This document shows, piece after piece, positions 14,299-16,450 of a stretch of DNA of 16,450 nt (positions are counted from its first letter, which is position 1; each line of letters begins with the position of its first letter). The notes beneath the pieces were generated by a model. That model worked only from the letters and a program-made list of their open reading frames with translations, was not told where the DNA came from and ran no database searches. Origin of the DNA: an uncultured Muribaculaceae bacterium (lineage in GTDB: Bacteria; Bacteroidota; Bacteroidia; Bacteroidales; Muribaculaceae); contig CAJUCW010000056.1 of NCBI GenBank assembly GCA_910585275.1, positions 1-16,450 of the forward strand, written 5' to 3'. The translations under genes were made by a program, and so were the position numbers.

Positions 14299-14880
14299 AT
14301 GCTACCCAATCTTCAGAAATACAAAATAATGCTTGCAAGCAAGTCTCCCCGCAGGAGAGAACTTCTGCAACAGCTGAGAATCCCTTTTAATGTGATAACC
14401 ATCGGAGGAATCGATGAAAGTTTTCCGGAATCAATACCTCTTGTAGATGTGCCGCAATATATATCATCCGTGAAGGCCGACGCTTATCAGCATAAAATCA
14501 CGGACAACGAACTTGTTATCACAGCCGACACGATGGTAATTTGCGGTGATAAGATTCTCGGTAAGCCCAAAGACGCGCAAGACGCAGCAAGAATGTTGAG
14601 ACTTCTTTCGGGAAAAACCCATCAAGTGGCCACGGGGGTAACGATATCTACAACAGACAAACGCACATCCTTTACCACCGTATCGGATGTAACTTTTTCT
14701 GAATTAACCGATGATGAAATCGACTATTACGTCGAGAATTTCATCCCTCTCGACAAAGCGGGAGCATACGGCATACAGGAATGGATCGGAGCCGTTGCAG
14801 TAAGTTCGATTAACGGAAGCTTCTACAACGTCATGGGGCTGCCGGTTCATCGTCTCTACCAAGAGCTGAAACTCTTTTGA
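14299..14880 (+). CDS. maf: Maf family nucleotide pyrophosphatase
   Basis: This is 193 residues. Maf proteins hydrolyse (d)NTPs such as dTTP/UTP, including modified nucleotides, to monophosphates. The signature is MLASKSPRRREL (11-22), followed by VITADTMV with D77 (the catalytic base position), GKPKD (88-92) and DKAGAYGIQ (152-160). These motifs fit the YhdE (dTTP/UTP) type, in which DKAGxYxIQ is characteristic. ATG 14299 was chosen because it is preceded by AAAGGA and yields the family-typical N terminus; the ATG at 14248 would overlap kdsC by 23 nt. It is the last gene of its operon, before a long bidirectional terminator. Confidence 0.9.
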   Translation: MLPNLQKYKIMLASKSPRRRELLQQLRIPFNVITIGGIDESFPESIPLVDVPQYISSVKADAYQHKITDNELVITADTMVICGDKILGKPKDAQDAARMLRLLSGKTHQVATGVTISTTDKRTSFTTVSDVTFSELTDDEIDYYVENFIPLDKAGAYGIQEWIGAVAVSSINGSFYNVMGLPVHRLYQELKLF

Positions 14881-14889
14881 CAAAAAAGA

Positions 14890-14945
14890 TTGAAAACAAT
14901 GAGGCTCACGTAATCAAATGATGACGTGAGCCTCATTGCTTTCAA
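14890..14945. terminator. Long bidirectional terminator between maf and the ROK kinase
   Basis: A perfect 15-bp stem (14897-14911 with 14924-14938) with a 12-nt loop is extended outward by a further 7 positions with one mismatch, giving about 22 bp. The T-rich flank is best for minus-strand transcripts (complement of CAAAAAAG at 14881), while the plus-strand side has CTTTC. It sits between convergent genes and can serve both. Confidence 0.82.
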
Positions 14946-14957
14946 TATAAACTTCGG

Positions 14958-15965
14958 TTATTCCTCAACTACCGGAAGGTTGGCCACGGGAGCCTCATAA
15001 CGGTATTTGGCTTCCCATCCAAGTGCGGAAGCGCCAAGCACGGCAGCATCGCTCTCCTTGAGTTCCGAAAGAAGAATCTTGGTCTGGCCCCTGAAAATAG
15101 GAAGTATCGCTTTGTCGAAAGCCTCCTTAAGCGGACGCATCAAAAGTTCGCCGCTCTTGGCGAGACCGCCGAAAAGAATAATGGCCTGCGGACTTGAGAA
15201 GGCAACCATGTCGGCCATTGCCTGGCCAAGGATTGTACCGGTATATTCAAAAATTTCTTTTGCGAGTTTATCACCGCCTACCGCTGCGTCATAAACGTCT
15301 TTAGAAGTGATGTCTTCAATCTGAAGGTCGCGGAGAACAGAAGGTTCGGTTCTGATTTCAAGGAATTCACGTGCAGTACGCGCAACACCGGTAGCGCTGC
15401 AATAAGTTTCCAGACATCCGGTTCTGCCACACCCGCAGATACGTCCGTTGTTACGCTTCACGATTACATGTCCGAGCTCTCCGGCAAATCCGTCATGTCC
15501 ATATACGAGCTGTCCGTTGACCACGATTCCGGAGCCGACACCGGTGCCGAGGGTAATCATGATGAAATCTTTCATGCCGCGTGCCGCGCCGTAGGTCATC
15601 TCTCCGAGAGCCGCAGCGTTGGCATCGTTGGTAACGGCCACAGGAATGCCTCCGAAGATTTTACTAACCTTCTCAGCCAAAGGCACTACGGGGCCCCAGG
15701 GAAGATTGGGAGCCTTTACAATCTCGCCTGTATAGTAATTGCCGTTAGGAGCGCCGATTCCGATTCCATGGATTTTGTCTTCCGCCTCGTATGCCTTCAG
15801 AAGACGCTCCACTCCTTGATGCATCTCTTCGATATAATCATCGAAATTAGCGTGTTTCAGAGTCTTGATAGAATCGCTGGCAATCACCTGGCCACGTGCG
15901 TCAACTATTCCAAACACTGTGTTGGTACCACCTATATCGATACCTAATACATATGGTTTGCTCAT
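14958..15965 (-). CDS. ROK family glucokinase
   Basis: This is a 335-residue sugar kinase, probably glucokinase, using ATP to make glucose 6-phosphate in the cytoplasm. The phosphate-binding motif is DIGGTN (10-15). VTNDANAAALGE (111-122) carries the catalytic Asp114. GTGVGSGIV (140-148) is followed by ELGH (E163, H166). The ROK zinc cluster CGCGRTGCLE (177-186) has Cys177, 179 and 184, with H166 as the fourth ligand. The mannose/NAG/fructose kinases of the family share these motifs, so the sugar is not certain. The promoter region upstream is long, and a short overlapping ORF precedes the start codon. Confidence 0.88.
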   Translation of the reverse strand: MSKPYVLGIDIGGTNTVFGIVDARGQVIASDSIKTLKHANFDDYIEEMHQGVERLLKAYEAEDKIHGIGIGAPNGNYYTGEIVKAPNLPWGPVVPLAEKVSKIFGGIPVAVTNDANAAALGEMTYGAARGMKDFIMITLGTGVGSGIVVNGQLVYGHDGFAGELGHVIVKRNNGRICGCGRTGCLETYCSATGVARTAREFLEIRTEPSVLRDLQIEDITSKDVYDAAVGGDKLAKEIFEYTGTILGQAMADMVAFSSPQAIILFGGLAKSGELLMRPLKEAFDKAILPIFRGQTKILLSELKESDAAVLGASALGWEAKYRYEAPVANLPVVEE

Positions 15966-16081
15966 GATAATGTAATGTTTATTATATAAAATGAGGTTAT
16001 GTCGTCCGATTTCGGGAAACTAATCGGCAAGCTCCTGGTTTCCCACCATTGTCTCAGGGAAGCAAAGGGAACGTTCTCCAT
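15962..16081 (-). CDS. Candidate leader ORF overlapping the ROK kinase start
   Basis: An open frame of 39 codons runs from an ATG at 16081-16079 to a TGA at 15964-15962. It ends in ATGA, where the TGA overlaps the kinase's ATG. It begins MENVPFASLRQWWE and has two adjacent Trp. It lies in a different frame from the kinase and starts about 6-8 nt after the expected transcription start of the TACCTTTG box, so it could be a translated leader coupled to the kinase. A frame of this length arises by chance fairly often, and there is no homology evidence, so this is tentative. Confidence 0.28.
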   Translation of the reverse strand: MENVPFASLRQWWETRSLPISFPKSDDITSFYIINITLS

Positions 16082-16093
16082 GGTTTCCGACTA

Positions 16094-16101
16094 CAAAGGT
16101 A
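16094..16101 (-). promoter_or_regulatory. Candidate -7 element of the ROK kinase
   Basis: TACCTTTG on the minus strand matches TAnnTTTG. No TTG lies at the 19-21 nt spacing. Transcription would start near 16087-16089 and give a leader of about 120 nt before the kinase ATG. The rest of the 227-nt gap to the VOC gene is AT-rich and shows no other consensus promoter, including for the VOC gene on the plus strand. Confidence 0.4.
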
Positions 16102-16192
16102 AAACTTTTTTCTTTTCAACTGTAATAATCCGGACAAAAATTACTTAAATATTGTTATCCTTATAAAGAAATACCAAATTCATTACATATTA

Positions 16193-16450
16193 TGCAGATT
16201 TCAGCACATTTTGACCATGTAAATTTCAATGTCACGGACCTCGACAGGAGTATTGAATTCTATAAGAAAGCTCTCGGATTGGAGAAAACAGGTGAAATCA
16301 TACATCCCGACGGCGCGTTTAAAATCATCTACCTCTCCCGTCCCGGTGAAAAATTCCGTCTTGAACTTAGAGCGCGTTCCTTAAAATTTCGGGGCCGTAG
16401 GGGTCGCAGCCTTGGAGTGGATTTTGTCACTTGCTGCAAGGAGCATACCG
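16193..16450 (+). CDS. VOC/glyoxalase-family protein, start only (partial at window edge; possibly disrupted)
   Basis: From ATG 16193 the frame reads to the window edge (86 residues visible). The first 60 residues are a clear vicinal-oxygen-chelate half-domain: HFDHVNFNVTDLDRSIEFYKKALGL, with the His metal ligand at residue 9, then IIYLSRPGEKFRLELR containing the Glu of the second ligand position. The following residues, from about 16370, are unlike the family: Arg-rich, with RGRRGRSLG and a CC pair where WLRDH-like text is expected. The opposite strand there reads as a plausible protein C terminus (see findings). The gene may be truncated, frameshifted or joined to something else. No clear promoter is visible. 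Confidence 0.6.

Overview
The window reads as an ordinary chromosomal stretch of a member of the Bacteroidales (phylum Bacteroidota), most likely a gut Muribaculaceae- or Bacteroidaceae-like organism. The basis is Bacteroidota-type promoters (TTTG, about 20 nt, TAnnTTTG) upstream of several genes, no real Shine-Dalgarno sequences, and gene pairs and protein variants familiar from this phylum: tgt-lptG, bamD-rpoZ, a PASTA protein with an RluD-type synthase, and a GH109 lipoprotein. The genus call is inference. I see no rRNA, tRNA, CRISPR array, insertion sequence or prophage.

Layout. 1-546 (+): the 3' end of an unidentified gene, overlapped by a small lipoprotein gene. 562-636: a double-hairpin inverted repeat shaped like a REPIN (paired REP elements), lying between convergent genes. 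678-3264: a divergent pair, a NahK-like sugar kinase (-) and a GH109 alpha-N-acetylgalactosaminidase lipoprotein (+), which together look like a mucin or blood-group sugar salvage module. 3299-3335: terminator. 3393-5637 (+): tgt and lptG. 8455-5626 (-): a PlsC-like acyltransferase, a membrane metallophosphoesterase and folK, closely spaced. 10463-8595 (-): a PASTA-domain protein and an RluD-type pseudouridine synthase. 10666-11861 (+): bamD and rpoZ, ended by a strong terminator. 11925-14880 (+): an ATP-grasp-like protein of unknown substrate, a DUF2520 Rossmann protein, kdsC and maf, ended by a long bidirectional terminator. 15965-14958 (-): a ROK-family glucokinase, possibly preceded by a short leader ORF. 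16193-16450 (+): the start of a VOC/glyoxalase-family gene whose reading frame stops looking like the family near 16370.

Functionally the window is rich in envelope genes: LPS transport (LptG) and Kdo synthesis (KdsC), outer-membrane protein assembly (BamD), phospholipid acylation, and a PASTA membrane protein. These are mixed with core housekeeping genes (omega subunit, queuosine and pseudouridine tRNA/rRNA modification, folate synthesis, Maf).

No clearly new multi-gene system stands out. The observations most worth a second look are the REPIN-like element with a compensatory base-pair change, a Tgt lacking its three zinc cysteines, the ATP-grasp-like protein heading the kdsC-maf operon right behind a terminator, the candidate leader ORF of the ROK kinase, and the broken-looking VOC gene at the right edge.
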